DNA of 64,000 nt from Delftia sp. PS-11 (GCF_029870285.1 NZ_JACSYA010000008.1:117671-181670), one strand, 5' to 3'; shown: positions 7,430 through 18,200, counted from the first letter of the stretch. Translations and numbers: made by a program. Notes: generated by a model from the letters alone, not told the origin.

Positions 7430-9505
7430 GTGAATGCATCCATCTCCTCCCCTGACGCGCCCGCCCGCCGCCCCATCCGCGATCTGCCCGACGAGCTCAT
7501 CAGCCAGATAGCGGCTGGCGAAGTTGTCGAGCGCCCGGCCTCGGTGGTGCGCGAGCTGGTGGACAACGCGCTGGACGCCGGCGCCCGCCAGATCACGCTG
7601 CGCCTGCTGGCCGGCGGCGTGCGCCTGATTTCGGTGGAAGACGACGGCGGCGGCATCCCCCGCGACGAGCTGCCCGTGGCGCTGCGCCGCCATGCCACCA
7701 GCAAGATCACCGACCTGCACGATCTGGAGACCGTGGCCACCATGGGCTTTCGCGGCGAGGCGCTGGCTGCCATCGCCTCGGTGTCGGAGACGTCCATCTT
7801 CTCGCGCCCCGCAGGCCAGGACTCGGCCTACCTGCTCGATGCACGCAGCGGCGAGCTGCGCCCGGCCGCACGCAACCAGGGCACGACGGTCGAAGTCAAG
7901 GAGCTGTTTTTTTCCACCCCCGCGCGGCGCAAATTCCTCAAAAGCGATGCCACCGAACTGGCGCACTGCATCGAGGCCGTACGCCGCCACGCGCTGGCCC
8001 GGCCCGACGTGGGCTTTGCCATCTGGCATGAAGGCAAGCTGGTGGAGCAGTGGCGCGCTGCGCAGGGTGATGGCCAGGAGGCGCAGGCGCGCCGGCTGGC
8101 CGATGTGCTGGGTGACGGCTTCGTGCAGAACTCCGTGGCCGTGGACCACTGGGCAGGTGCCGTGCATGTCACGGGCCGCGCCGGCATCCCCGACGCCGCG
8201 CGCTCGCGGCCCGACCAGCAGTTTTGCTATGTCAATGGCCGCTTCGTGCGCGACAAGGTACTGACCCATGCGGCCCGCAGCGCCTACGAGGATGTGCTGC
8301 ACGGCCACAAGCAGCCTGTGTACGCGCTGTATGTGCAGATAGACCCTGCGCGCGTGGACGTGAATGTCCACCCGACCAAGATCGAGGTGCGCTTTCGCGA
8401 CAGCCGCGAAGTCCACCAGGCCGTGCGCCATGCGCTGGAAAATGCACTGGCCGCACCGCGCGCAGCGGCGGCGGCGGCAGCAGCCGCTGCGGATGCCACG
8501 GCCGCCAGCAGCCCGGCGGCCGGGGGAGCGGACAGCATGCCGCAGCAGATCGCTGCTGGCAGCACGGCAGCACAGCTGCCGCCAGCCAGGGCGGCCACGC
8601 CGGCCTGGCCGCAGGCACGCATGAGCTTCGGGGACGAGCGCCCGGGACACCGGGTCAGCAACATGGCAGGGCTGTGGGCGCCCATGCGCGAAAGCAAACC
8701 CGTGCCCCCTCCTGCGCCAGCCCCCTCTTATGCGCCCTTGCCACCCGCTGCTGCTGTCGCCTCGCCTGAAGCCGTGCCCTATGCCAGTGCGGCAGTCCAG
8801 CCCGCCGAGGCCGATGGTGCAGCCCTGCCCTGTGCCGCCCCGGCGCCTGCCATGGCGGTGCAGGAGGCGCCAGCCGCTGGCGCTGCCTCAGACACAGCCA
8901 TCGCCGATGACACGGCAGTCTGGCCGCTGGGCCGCGCCGTGGCACAGATCCATGGCGTCTATATTCTGGCCGAGAATGCCCAGGGCATGGTCGTGGTGGA
9001 CATGCATGCGGCACATGAGCGCATCGTCTACGAGCAGCTCAAGAACGCGGTCAATGCCGCGCAGCAGATTCCGAGCCAGCCCCTGCTGATTCCTGCCACC
9101 TTTGCAGCCACACCGGAAGAAGTGGCCACTGCCGAGGCCCATGGCGAAACGCTGCAGGCGCTGGGCATGGAAATCTCGCCCTTCTCGCCCCGCACCCTGG
9201 CTGTGCGCGCCGTGCCGGCCACACTGGCGCAGGGCGATGCCGTGGAGCTGGCGCGCAGCGTTCTGGCGGAGCTGGCCCAGCACGACGCCAGCACCGTGGT
9301 CCAGCGGGCGCGCAACGAAATTCTCGCCACCATGGCCTGCCACGGCGCCGTGCGTGCCAACCGGCGCCTGACGCTGGACGAGATGAACGCCCTTCTGCGC
9401 CAGATGGAAGTCACCGAGCGCTCCGACCAGTGCAACCATGGCCGCCCGACCTGGCGGCAGCTGAGCATGAAGGAGCTGGACGCGCTGTTCCTGCGCGGGC
9501 GCTGA
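7430..9505 (+). CDS. mutL: DNA mismatch repair protein MutL
   Basis: MutL couples MutS mismatch recognition to strand incision. The N-terminal GHKL ATPase shows ELVDNALDAGA, DDGGGI and GFRGEAL. A low-complexity Ala/Pro linker covers roughly residues 335-495. The C-terminal dimerisation domain carries DMHAAHERIVYE near residue 524, which fits the metal-dependent endonuclease pattern D-x-H-A-x2-E-x4-E. That fits bacteria without MutH. The C-terminus has the family CNHGRPT block. The frame begins with a GTG at 7430 with no strong ribosome-binding site. The length of 691 is slightly above E. coli MutL because of the linker. The usual neighbour miaA lies 21 kb away. Confidence 0.95.
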   Translation: MNASISSPDAPARRPIRDLPDELISQIAAGEVVERPASVVRELVDNALDAGARQITLRLLAGGVRLISVEDDGGGIPRDELPVALRRHATSKITDLHDLETVATMGFRGEALAAIASVSETSIFSRPAGQDSAYLLDARSGELRPAARNQGTTVEVKELFFSTPARRKFLKSDATELAHCIEAVRRHALARPDVGFAIWHEGKLVEQWRAAQGDGQEAQARRLADVLGDGFVQNSVAVDHWAGAVHVTGRAGIPDAARSRPDQQFCYVNGRFVRDKVLTHAARSAYEDVLHGHKQPVYALYVQIDPARVDVNVHPTKIEVRFRDSREVHQAVRHALENALAAPRAAAAAAAAAADATAASSPAAGGADSMPQQIAAGSTAAQLPPARAATPAWPQARMSFGDERPGHRVSNMAGLWAPMRESKPVPPPAPAPSYAPLPPAAAVASPEAVPYASAAVQPAEADGAALPCAAPAPAMAVQEAPAAGAASDTAIADDTAVWPLGRAVAQIHGVYILAENAQGMVVVDMHAAHERIVYEQLKNAVNAAQQIPSQPLLIPATFAATPEEVATAEAHGETLQALGMEISPFSPRTLAVRAVPATLAQGDAVELARSVLAELAQHDASTVVQRARNEILATMACHGAVRANRRLTLDEMNALLRQMEVTERSDQCNHGRPTWRQLSMKELDALFLRGR

Positions 9506-9524
9506 ACGCGCCCGGAGCCGGCCC

Positions 9525-10529
9525 TCAGTCGCGCATGTGCGCGAAGGCGGCCAGCTGCTCGTACTTGCGGTCTTCCTCGGCAATCAAGCGCGCCAGATCC
9601 TCGCGGCCCGTGGCGGGCACCATGCCGGCATCCTCCAGGCGCTTGCGCACGGCCGGTTCAGCCAGCGCCTCCTGCAGCGCGGCGGTGATGCGCTGCGCCG
9701 TGGCAGCGGGCAGGCCGCGCGGCCCCATCAGCGCGAACCAGCCCACCAGCTCATAGCCGCGCAGCGCGGCCAGCTCTGCCATGGCCGGCACCTGGGCCAG
9801 TGCCGGCAGGCGCTGCGCGCTGGTCACGCCCAGCGGCACGATGCGCCCGCTTTGCAGAAATGGCAGCGCTGCCGTCGGCGACAGCATGGCCAGGTCCAGG
9901 TTGCCGCCCGCCAGATCGCTGGTCAGCGCCGCCACACCCTTGTAGGGGATGTGCACAATAGAAACGCCTGCGCGCTGCTTGAGCAGTTCGCCCGCGAAAT
10001 GCAGCGAGGAGCCCACGCCGGAGCTTCCGTAGCTGAGCTTGCCGGGCTGGCGCCGCGCCAGCTCCAGCAGATCGGCCAGATTCTTCACGCCCAGCCCAGG
10101 GCGTGCTGCCAGGATCAGCGGACTTGTGGCCACCAGGCCCAGGGGCGTGAAGTCACGGCGGCCATCGTAGCGCTGGGCCGGGTTGACGACCCGCGTGGCC
10201 ACCAGCTCATTGCTGGCGCCCACCAGCAGCGTATGGCCGTCGGCCGGGGCCAGGGCCACGCGCTGGGCGGCAATGGCGCCTGCCGCGCCGCCCACGTTGT
10301 CAACGACCACCGTGCCCTGCAGCCGGGCGGCCAGCGCATCGCCGGCCACCCGCGCTGCCAGATCCACCGAGCCCCCGGCCGGATAGCCCACGACCAGCTT
10401 CAAAGGCTTGGAAGGAAAGCTGCCCTGGGCCCAGGCAGGCACAGCCAGGCCCAGGGCGGCCGCGCCAAGAAGACTGCGGCGGCTCAGTCCATGGTCCGCC
10501 ACACAGGAAAAGGGGAAAACAGTGCGCAT
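9525..10529 (-). CDS. Bug/TctC-family tripartite tricarboxylate transporter solute-binding protein
   Basis: This 334-residue periplasmic receptor belongs to the Bug family that is greatly expanded in Burkholderiales. A twin-arginine-like signal (LSRRSLLGAAALGLAVPAWA) precedes the mature start. The family features KLVVGYPAGGSVDLAARV and YGSSGVGSSLHFAGELLK are clear. Ligands of this family are usually organic acids; the ligand here is unknown. No TctA/TctB membrane partners lie nearby, as is common for orphan Bug receptors. It follows the M20 amidohydrolase by 42 bp on the same strand, so its ligand may be related to the product or substrate of that enzyme. No Shine-Dalgarno is obvious. Confidence 0.88.
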   Translation of the reverse strand: MRTVFPFSCVADHGLSRRSLLGAAALGLAVPAWAQGSFPSKPLKLVVGYPAGGSVDLAARVAGDALAARLQGTVVVDNVGGAAGAIAAQRVALAPADGHTLLVGASNELVATRVVNPAQRYDGRRDFTPLGLVATSPLILAARPGLGVKNLADLLELARRQPGKLSYGSSGVGSSLHFAGELLKQRAGVSIVHIPYKGVAALTSDLAGGNLDLAMLSPTAALPFLQSGRIVPLGVTSAQRLPALAQVPAMAELAALRGYELVGWFALMGPRGLPAATAQRITAALQEALAEPAVRKRLEDAGMVPATGREDLARLIAEEDRKYEQLAAFAHMRD

Positions 10530-10571
10530 AGGAGGTATTGCAGGTGAGATCGTGGAGAGGACAGGCGCAGC

Positions 10572-11801
10572 TCAGGCGGCGGACAGGAAGCGGCGGGCCA
10601 GCTTCACCCAGTAGGTGGCCGCCAGCGGCAGGATGCGGTCGTTGAAGTCGTAGCCGGGGTTGTGGACCATGCAGCCGCCCGTGCCATGCGTATCGCCCAC
10701 GCCGTTGCCCACGATCAGGTAGCTGCCGGGGCATTGCTCCAGCATGAAGGAGAAGTCCTCGCTGCCCGTCAGCGGCTGCAGGTCGGGGATCAGCGCATGC
10801 TCGCCCAGCCAGTCGCGCGCGACTTCGCGGGCAAACACCGTACTGGCCACATCGTTGACCAGGGCCGGATAGCGCCAGTGGTAGTCCACCTCGGCCTGCG
10901 CGCCCAACGCCGCGGCCTGGGCCTGGGCCAGCGCGGTGATGCGCTCGCGCAGCATGGCCCGCACTTCGGGGCGGTAGGCGCGCACGGACAGGCGAAGCTG
11001 CACCTCGCCAGGAATGACGTTGGGCGCATCGCCGCCATGGATGGCGCCCACGCTGACCACAGCCATGTCGCGCGGATCGACATTGCGCGACACCACGGTC
11101 TGCAGCGCCAGCACCAGATGGGCCGCCGCCACCACGGGGTCAGCCGACAGATGGGGCGCCGAGCCATGGCCGCCCTTGCCGCGTACGGTGATAATGACCG
11201 TGTCCGACGAGGCCATGAACGAGCCCTCGCGGAAGCCGAACTGGCCCACGGGAAAGCCCGGCATGTTGTGCAAGGCGAAGATGGCATCGCAGGGAAAGCG
11301 ATCGAACAGGCCATCCTCGACCATCCTGCGCCCGCCGCCCAGGCCCTCTTCGGCGGGCTGGAAAATCAGGTGCAGCGTGCCGTCGAAATCCCGCGCCTGG
11401 GCCAGCTCACGCGCGGCGGCCAGCAAGATGGCGGTATGGCCGTCATGGCCGCAGGCATGCATGCGCCCCGCATGGCGGCTGGCATAGGGCAGCCCCGTCT
11501 GCTCATGGATAGGCAGCGCATCCATGTCGGCACGCAGCCCCAGGCGCCGCGCGCCTGCGCCGCAGCGCAGCGTGCCGACCACGCCCGTGCCGCCCAGGCC
11601 CCGGTGCACCTCGTAACCCCAGGCTGCCAGACGCTCGGCCACAAGATCGCTGGTGGCAAATTCCTCGAAAGCCAGTTCGGGATGGGCATGCAGGTGGTGG
11701 CGCAGGGCCACCATTTCGGACTCAGCGGCGCGGATGCCGGGCAGCACGGGGTCGGCGGCCGGTGCCGCCGCAGAAACAGGCAGATCGTGATCGTGGTTCA
11801 T
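10572..11801 (-). CDS. M20-family amidohydrolase (hippurate hydrolase/aminoacylase type)
   Basis: This 409-residue zinc metallo-amidohydrolase of the M20D type removes acyl groups from N-acyl amino acids or similar amides. The metal-binding and catalytic motifs are visible: GLRADMDALP, MHACGHDGHT, FQPAEEG and the late HNPGYDFND. The inserted dimerisation domain spans about residues 190-300 (RGKGGHGSAPH onward). The real substrate cannot be read from sequence. It forms a two-gene operon with the downstream Bug receptor and faces a LysR regulator across about 150 bp, a layout typical of a catabolic unit controlled by the divergent regulator. Confidence 0.88.
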   Translation of the reverse strand: MNHDHDLPVSAAAPAADPVLPGIRAAESEMVALRHHLHAHPELAFEEFATSDLVAERLAAWGYEVHRGLGGTGVVGTLRCGAGARRLGLRADMDALPIHEQTGLPYASRHAGRMHACGHDGHTAILLAAARELAQARDFDGTLHLIFQPAEEGLGGGRRMVEDGLFDRFPCDAIFALHNMPGFPVGQFGFREGSFMASSDTVIITVRGKGGHGSAPHLSADPVVAAAHLVLALQTVVSRNVDPRDMAVVSVGAIHGGDAPNVIPGEVQLRLSVRAYRPEVRAMLRERITALAQAQAAALGAQAEVDYHWRYPALVNDVASTVFAREVARDWLGEHALIPDLQPLTGSEDFSFMLEQCPGSYLIVGNGVGDTHGTGGCMVHNPGYDFNDRILPLAATYWVKLARRFLSAA

Positions 11802-11951
11802 GCAGCCAGTCTAGGAAGCGGCGGCGGCACGCAAAAGACCGGCAGGGCTTGCCCCGCCCGGCAGCGCCGGTCATCGGCACGCCCAGCAATGGCACGGAAC
11901 GTGCAATATCCGGGCATGACATCCACTCAACCGCCCGGCGCAGGCACCGCC

Positions 11952-12908
11952 ATGAAGCTGCACCAGATGCGCCACCTGATCACCGTCGCGGGCTGCGGCA
12001 GCGTGCGCGCTGCCGCCCGTGCGCTGGGCGTGACGCAGTCGGCCATTACGCAGTCCCTGCGCGAACTGGAAGAAGGCCAGCGTCTGGCGCTGTTCGAACG
12101 CCGCAGCAGCGGCATTGCCCTGACGCACGCAGGCCAGGCGCTGCTGCGCCATGCCCAGCTGATCACGGCACAAATTGCCCAGGCCGAAGACGAGATGGCG
12201 CAGCTGCGCGATACCGGTGCCGCCGCCCGCCTGTCCGTGGGCGTGACGCCATGGGTCGGGCAAAGCCTGCTGCCCCACGTGCTGCGCGCCTTCCGCGCCG
12301 AACTGCCCCAGGTCAGGCTGGAGCTGTTCGAGGGCCTGTCGGCCGTGGCCCATCCGCGCCTGCGCGAGGGCTCGATGGACCTGCTCATCGGCCGCATGCC
12401 GCAGACCGCCTCGGGCAGCGACCTGCACGGCACGGCGCTGCTGCGCTACGAAGCCACCGTGGTGGCGCGCGCCGGCCACCCTCTGGCGAACGTGCGCTCG
12501 CTGGCCGATCTGGCGGACTGCGACTGGCTGCTCAACTACACACCGTCCGAGGAAGAGGCCCTGGTGCAGCGCATTTTCCTGCGCCATGGCCTGCCCGTGC
12601 CGGCGGGCCGCATCCACCTGGTCCATTCGGCATCGCTGCTGCTGCATCTGGTCTCGCACAGCGACATGCTGTCCTTTTGCCCATGGCCGCTGATCGAGTG
12701 CGGCGTGCCCCAGGGGCGCATCGTGCCGCTGGCGCTGCGCGAATCCTTCGAGCCCCATACCGTGGGCGTGGTGCGGCGCGGCCATGGCCGCATGCCCTGG
12801 GCGGCTGAGCGCTTTGTCCACCATCTGATGGAACAGGTTCGCGCCTGCCGCCACAGCCCGGACCCGGTGCTGCAGCGCGTGTTCAGGTCCATCGATGTGC
12901 TGGCATGA
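11952..12908 (+). CDS. LysR-family transcriptional regulator
   Basis: This regulator has an N-terminal winged helix-turn-helix (RAAARALGVTQSAITQSLRELE, written here as its conserved core only in part: VTQSAITQSLREL) and a C-terminal periplasmic-binding-like effector domain. The start at 11952 puts the helix-turn-helix at the normal distance from the N-terminus (318 residues). An upstream in-frame ATG at 11916 would add 12 residues, and neither start has a clear ribosome-binding site. Divergent orientation to the M20/Bug operon suggests it controls that operon and itself from the shared intergenic region. The effector is unknown. Confidence 0.88.
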   Translation: MKLHQMRHLITVAGCGSVRAAARALGVTQSAITQSLRELEEGQRLALFERRSSGIALTHAGQALLRHAQLITAQIAQAEDEMAQLRDTGAAARLSVGVTPWVGQSLLPHVLRAFRAELPQVRLELFEGLSAVAHPRLREGSMDLLIGRMPQTASGSDLHGTALLRYEATVVARAGHPLANVRSLADLADCDWLLNYTPSEEEALVQRIFLRHGLPVPAGRIHLVHSASLLLHLVSHSDMLSFCPWPLIECGVPQGRIVPLALRESFEPHTVGVVRRGHGRMPWAAERFVHHLMEQVRACRHSPDPVLQRVFRSIDVLA

Positions 12909-12983
12909 CTCCGAATGCGATTGCAGGTTAATTGTTGTTCATGCACACTGCAACAGTTCTGTTTGCCGGTACAGGAGAACGCC

Positions 12984-13448
12984 ATGCACACATTGACCCT
13001 GGAGCAGTTGCGAACCACGACGGATGCCGGCGGCGTCAAGGGCGTCACGCTCAAAGCCGAAGGCGGTGATTTCATCGTGCAGATCGATACGCTCAGGGGG
13101 GGTGAAGCCGTGCTGGCCAAGGCGCGCAGCACAGAGCCCCGGCGGTTCGGCAATCCTGCCCAGGCACTGAGTCTGCTGCGCGATCTGGGCCTGACGGTCG
13201 GCGCTTTCAATGTCGAACAGTGGAACCCCCATGGCCCATCCAGTGCCCGGACACGGCCTGACCGGGCGCAGGCGCTCAGGCGCACGCACCAGGCGGCCAG
13301 CTACGATCAGTGGTTTCGCGCCCAGGTCGCGCAAGGACTGGCCGAGGCGGACGATCCTGGCACCCACTGGATATCGCATGCGTCTGCCAAGGAGGACATG
13401 CAGCGCCAGCGCGCCGCACTGCAGGCACTGGTCAAAGGCAGCCGCTGA
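12984..13448 (+). CDS. Probable antitoxin of a ParE-type toxin-antitoxin pair
   Basis: This 154-residue protein has an AGGAG ribosome-binding site and overlaps the downstream toxin start as TGATG. Its C-terminal third (YDQWFRAQVAQGLAEADD and following residues) resembles the PaaA2-like antitoxins that pair with ParE toxins. The N-terminal 90 residues form a separate domain that I do not recognise. It is larger than typical antitoxins of 60-90 residues, so it may carry an extra DNA-binding or folding module. Its function as antitoxin is inferred mainly from position and the C-terminal motif. Confidence 0.65.
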   Translation: MHTLTLEQLRTTTDAGGVKGVTLKAEGGDFIVQIDTLRGGEAVLAKARSTEPRRFGNPAQALSLLRDLGLTVGAFNVEQWNPHGPSSARTRPDRAQALRRTHQAASYDQWFRAQVAQGLAEADDPGTHWISHASAKEDMQRQRAALQALVKGSR

Positions 13449-13750
13449 TGGAGCTGGCATGGACGCCACGCGCCCAGCGTGACCGGCAGGCCGCAATCGA
13501 CTACATCGCCCGGGACAACCCCATGGCAGCCCTGGGACAGCTCGACGAGATCGAGCGGCAGACCGACATGCTGCGGCAATATCCCAGGATGGGGCGGCCC
13601 GGCCGGGCGGATGGAACCTTTGAACTGGTCATCAGCCATACGCCCTTCATCGTGGTGTACCGGCTCAGGCCACGGATGCAACGCATCGAGCTGATCCGCC
13701 TCCTGCACAGCGCCCAGTGCTGGCCACCCGCCCAGGACACCGGCACATAG
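13448..13750 (+). CDS. RelE/ParE-family toxin
   Basis: This 100-residue protein has the ParE fold signature: a basic N-terminal helix (WTPRAQRDRQAAIDYIA), a helix with LDEIERQTDMLRQYPRMGR, and the C-terminal strand pattern FIVVYRLRPRMQRIELIRLLHS. ParE toxins usually inhibit DNA gyrase; RelE relatives cleave mRNA. The single-base overlap with the upstream gene supports a two-gene toxin-antitoxin operon. The pair sits between the LysR/M20 unit and the efflux operon. Confidence 0.82.
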   Translation: MELAWTPRAQRDRQAAIDYIARDNPMAALGQLDEIERQTDMLRQYPRMGRPGRADGTFELVISHTPFIVVYRLRPRMQRIELIRLLHSAQCWPPAQDTGT

Positions 13751-13779
13751 GCCCTTCGCCCGCCTTCGGCAAGCTCAGT

Positions 13780-15228
13780 TCACTGCCCTGCGGCCTGCGC
13801 CACGGGCACGGCGGGTGGGACATCCCAGCTGCCACCGATGGCGCGGATCAGCGCCACCGTGGCCTGGTACTGGGCGGATTTGACCTGCAGCGCCTGGCGG
13901 CGGTTGCGCAGCTCGCTGCGGCGAGCATCCAGCAGATCGAGCTGGCTGACATAGCCGTTGCGGTAGCGCGTGTCGGACAGGCTGGTGGCGCGCTGGGCCG
14001 CCACCACGGCCTGGGCCTGCACCGTGGACTGCTCCTGCAGGATGCGGATAGACGCCAGCTGGTCCTCCACTTCCTGGAAGGCCACCAGTGCCTGCTGGCG
14101 GTAGGCGGCCAGGGCGGCATCGAGCTGGGCGCCTGCGGCCTGAACGCCGGCCTCGCGCCGGCCGCCGTCGAACAGTGGCAGCGACAGCAGCGCACCCACG
14201 CCCCAGGAGCGGGCCGACCATTGGAACAGGTCGCCCGCATCGGGCGAGGCATGGCCGGCGGCGCCCGTCAGCGAAATGCTGGGGAACCAGGCCGCCCGGG
14301 CCACGCCCACACGCGATTGCGCGGCGAACACGGCGCGCTGCGCGGCCGAGATGTCGGGCCGGCGCATGAGCACCGTGGCGGGCACGCCTGCGGGAATGGC
14401 CGGCAGTGCCGTGCCCCATTCGCCAGCGGGCAGGCTGAAGCGCGAGGCCGAGTCTCCGGCGAGCACCGCAAGGGCATGCTCGGTCTGGGCGCGCTGGCGG
14501 TCCAGCGCCAGCGCGTCGGACTCGGTGGCCGACAGCTCGGCCTGGATGCGGGCCACATCCAGCTCGGCAATGTCGCCTGCCTGCAGGCGGCGCTCGGACA
14601 GGCGCAGCGTGTCGCGGTAGGCCTGCACGGTCTGCCGCATCAGGGCACGCTCGGCGTCCAGCGCGCGCAGTTGCAGATAGGTCTGGGCCACCTCGGCCTG
14701 CACAGCCAGGCGCGTGCTCTGCAGCAGAGCCTCGCGGCTTTCGGCATCCAGCTGCGCCGCATTGGCGCCCTGTGCGATGCGGCCGAAGAGATCGACCTCA
14801 TAGGACAGGTTCAGCCCGGCGTTGACCAGGGTCGCAGGCCGTGTGCCCGAAGCCTTGTCCAGCCCGGCGCCGCGCGAGGCGCCGGCCCCGACGCCCAGCT
14901 GCGGCATGCGCCCGGCGCTGGCATTGCGCGCCAGCGCACGGGCCTCGGCCAGACGGGCCGCCGCTGCCGCGATGCCCTGGTTGTCCACGCTGGCTTTCTC
15001 GATCAGCGCGTCCAGCGCGGGATCGGCAAAGGCCCGCCACCAGGAGCCGCGCTCCTGGGCCTCGGCGGGCAGCGCACGTGTCCAGCCGGCCGCAGGCGCC
15101 GTGCCCTGCTCCTTGAAGGCCTCGGCCGTGGGCAGCTCAGGCACGGTCTGGGATACGCTGGCGCAGCCGGCCAGTGCCAGCGCAGCCACCAGGGGCAGCA
15201 GGCGCGGGGTCAGCGAAAAACGCTTCAT
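13780..15228 (-). CDS. RND efflux outer-membrane factor (OprN/OprM-like lipoprotein)
   Basis: This TolC-fold channel completes a tripartite RND efflux pump by connecting to the periplasmic adaptor. The 482-residue protein has a lipoprotein signal ending LALAGCAS and two outer-membrane-efflux repeats, with family segments such as VQAEVAQTYLQLRALDAER and RRPDISAAQRAVFAAQSRVG. The start at 15228 was chosen because AGGA lies seven bases upstream and the signal peptide then begins the protein. A possible alternative at 15261 overlaps the transporter stop in ATGA but would put 11 extra residues before the signal. It is the last gene of the three-gene efflux operon. Confidence 0.92.
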   Translation of the reverse strand: MKRFSLTPRLLPLVAALALAGCASVSQTVPELPTAEAFKEQGTAPAAGWTRALPAEAQERGSWWRAFADPALDALIEKASVDNQGIAAAAARLAEARALARNASAGRMPQLGVGAGASRGAGLDKASGTRPATLVNAGLNLSYEVDLFGRIAQGANAAQLDAESREALLQSTRLAVQAEVAQTYLQLRALDAERALMRQTVQAYRDTLRLSERRLQAGDIAELDVARIQAELSATESDALALDRQRAQTEHALAVLAGDSASRFSLPAGEWGTALPAIPAGVPATVLMRRPDISAAQRAVFAAQSRVGVARAAWFPSISLTGAAGHASPDAGDLFQWSARSWGVGALLSLPLFDGGRREAGVQAAGAQLDAALAAYRQQALVAFQEVEDQLASIRILQEQSTVQAQAVVAAQRATSLSDTRYRNGYVSQLDLLDARRSELRNRRQALQVKSAQYQATVALIRAIGGSWDVPPAVPVAQAAGQ

Positions 15229-15257
15229 GTTCGATTCCTGTGTGAAGTGTGGCAGGC

Positions 15258-18200
15258 TCATTCATGCTCTCCCCGTGGTGCGCTGGGCGCGGGCAATGCC
15301 CCGCCGCCGGACGACTGCTCCAGGTGCCCGTTCTGGGCCGCTGGCGCATGGCCGTGCTGCCGCAGCGGGCGGTTGCCAGCCAGGCGGCGCATCAGCACGT
15401 AGAACACGGGCGTCAGGAACAGGCCGAACGCCGTCACGCCGATCATTCCCGAGAACACCGCAACCCCCATGGCGCGGCGCATCTCCGAGCCTGCACCCGT
15501 GGACAGCACCAGGGGCAGCACGCCCATGACGAAGGCCAGCGAGGTCATCAGGATCGGGCGCAGGCGCAGCCGGCTGGCCTCGATGGCAGCCTGCACGGGC
15601 GAGCGCCCCTCGAACTCCAGCTCGCGGGCGAACTCCACGATCAGGATGGCGTTTTTCGCGCTCAGGCCCACCAGCACGATGAGGCCGATCTGCGTGAACA
15701 CGTTGCTGTCGCCACGCGACAGCCATACGCCGGTCATGGCCGCCAGCAGCCCCATAGGCACGATCAGGATGATGGCAATCGGCAGCGTCAGGCTCTCGTA
15801 CTGGGCCGCCAGCACCAGGAACACCAGCAGGATGGCCAGCGGGAAGACGATCACCGCCGAGTTGCCGGCCAGGATTTCCTGGTAGGTCAGGTCGGTCCAC
15901 TCGAAGGCAATGCCCTTGGGCAGCGTCTCGGCGGCGATGCGCCGGATCGCGTCCTGCGCCTGGCCCGACGAATAGCTAGGCGCGGCGCCGCCGTTGATGT
16001 CGGCGGCCAGATAGCCGTTGTAGCGCATGGCGCGCTCGGGGCCGAAGCTGGCGTTGACCTTCATCAGCGCCGACAGCGGAATCATCTCGCCGGAGCTGGC
16101 GCGCACCTTGAGCATGCCGATGTCCTCGGCCCGCGCGCGGTAGGGCGCATCCGCCTGCACGCGCACGCTGTAGGTGCGGCCGAACTTGTTGAAGTCGTTC
16201 GCATACAGGCTGCCCAGGTAGATCTGCATGGTCTCGAAGATGTCCGTCACCGGCACGCCGAGCTGGCGGGCCTTGGTGCGGTCGATGTCGGCATACAGCT
16301 GGGGCACGTTGACCTGCCAGCTGGTGAACATGCCCGTCAGCTCGGGCGTCTGGTAGGCCTTGGCCATGAAGGCCTTCACAGCCGCGTCCATCTGCTCATA
16401 GCCCAGGGAGGCACGGTCCTCCAACTGCAGCTTGAAGCCGCCCGTGGTGCCCAGCCCGGCCACCGGCGGCGGCGGGAACATGACGATGAAGGCGTCCTGG
16501 ATCTGCGCAAACGCCTGGTTGAGCTGGCCGGCCACGGCACCGCCGCTCTGGTCGGCGCGCCGGCGCTCCTCGAAGGGCTTGAGCGTGGCAAAGACGATGC
16601 CCGAGTTGGAGCTGTTGGTGAAGCCGTTGATGGACAGGCCCGGGAAGGCAATCGCATCCTGCACATTGGGATTGCTCTTCATGATCTCGCCCATGCGGCG
16701 GATCACATCGTCCGTGCGGTCCAGCGTGGCGCCGTCGGGCAGTTGGGCAAAGCCGATCAGGTACTGCTTGTCCTGGCCGGGCACGAAGCCCGAGGGCACG
16801 GCCTTGAACAGGCCGAAGGTCACGGCCACCAGGGCCAGGTAGATCGCCAGCATCAGCGCCTTGCGCGAGATCACGCGGCCGACGCCGCCACTGTAGGCAT
16901 CGGAGCCCCGGTGGAACATGCGGTTGAAGCGCTTGAACAGCCAGCCGAAGGCACGGTCCATGCCGCGCGTCAACGCATCCTTGGGCGCATCATGGCCGCG
17001 CAGCAGCAAAGCGGCCAGCGCAGGCGACAGCGTCAGCGAGTTGATGGCCGAGATCACCGTGGAGATGGCGATCGTCACCGCGAACTGCTTGTAGAACTGG
17101 CCCGTGAGGCCGCTGATGAAGGCCAGCGGCACGAACACGGCCACCAGCACCAGGGCAATCGCAATGATGGGCCCCGAGACCTCGCGCATGGCGCGGTAGG
17201 TGGCCTCGCGCGGCGTCAGTCCGGCCTCGATGTTGCGCTCGACGTTCTCGACCACCACGATGGCGTCGTCCACCACGATGCCGATGGCCAGCACCAGCCC
17301 GAACAGGCTCAGCGCATTGATGGAAAAGCCCAGCACATGCAGTACGGCAAAGGTGCCGATCACCGACACCGGCACGGCCAGCAGCGGGATGATGGAAGCG
17401 CGCCAGGTCTGCAGGAACAGGATCACCACCAGCACCACCAGCACGATGGCTTCGAGCAGGGTATGGATCACCGACTCGATGGAGGCACGCACGAACTGCG
17501 TGGGATCGTAGGCGATGCGGTACTCCAGCCCTTCGGGCATGTTGCGATTGAGCTCGGCCATGGTCTTGCGTACATTGGCAGAGATGTCCAGCGCGTTGGA
17601 GCCCGGCGCCTGGAACACGCCCATGCCCACGGCCGGGTCATTGTTCAGCAGCGAGCGCAGCGAATAGTCGGCCGCCCCCATCTCCAGGCGGGCAATGTCG
17701 CGCAGGCGCGTCACCGCGCCATCGGCACCACTCTTGACGATGATGTCGCCGAAGTCCTCTTCGCTCTGCAGGCGGCCCTGGGCGTTGATGGACAGCTGCA
17801 TATCCACGCCCGGCAGGCCCGGCGAGGCACCGACCACGCCGGCGGCGGCCTGCACGTTCTGGCCTCGGATGGCGGCCACCACATCGCCGGCAGACAGGCC
17901 GCGCTGGGCCACCTTCTGCGGGTCCAGCCAGACACGCATGGCATATTCGCCGCCGCCGAAGATCTGGATCTGGCCCACGCCCTCGATGCGCGCCAGCGGG
18001 TCCTTGACATTGAGCACCGCGTAATTGCGCAGGTAATTGATGTCATAGCGGCCATTGGGCGAGACCAGGTGCACGACCATGGTCAGGTCGGGCGCGCTCT
18101 TGACCGTGGTGATGCCCAGGCGGCGCACCTCCTCGGGCAGGCGCGGCTCGGCCTGCGAGACGCGGTTTTTCACCAGTTGCTGCGCCTTGTCGGGATCGGT

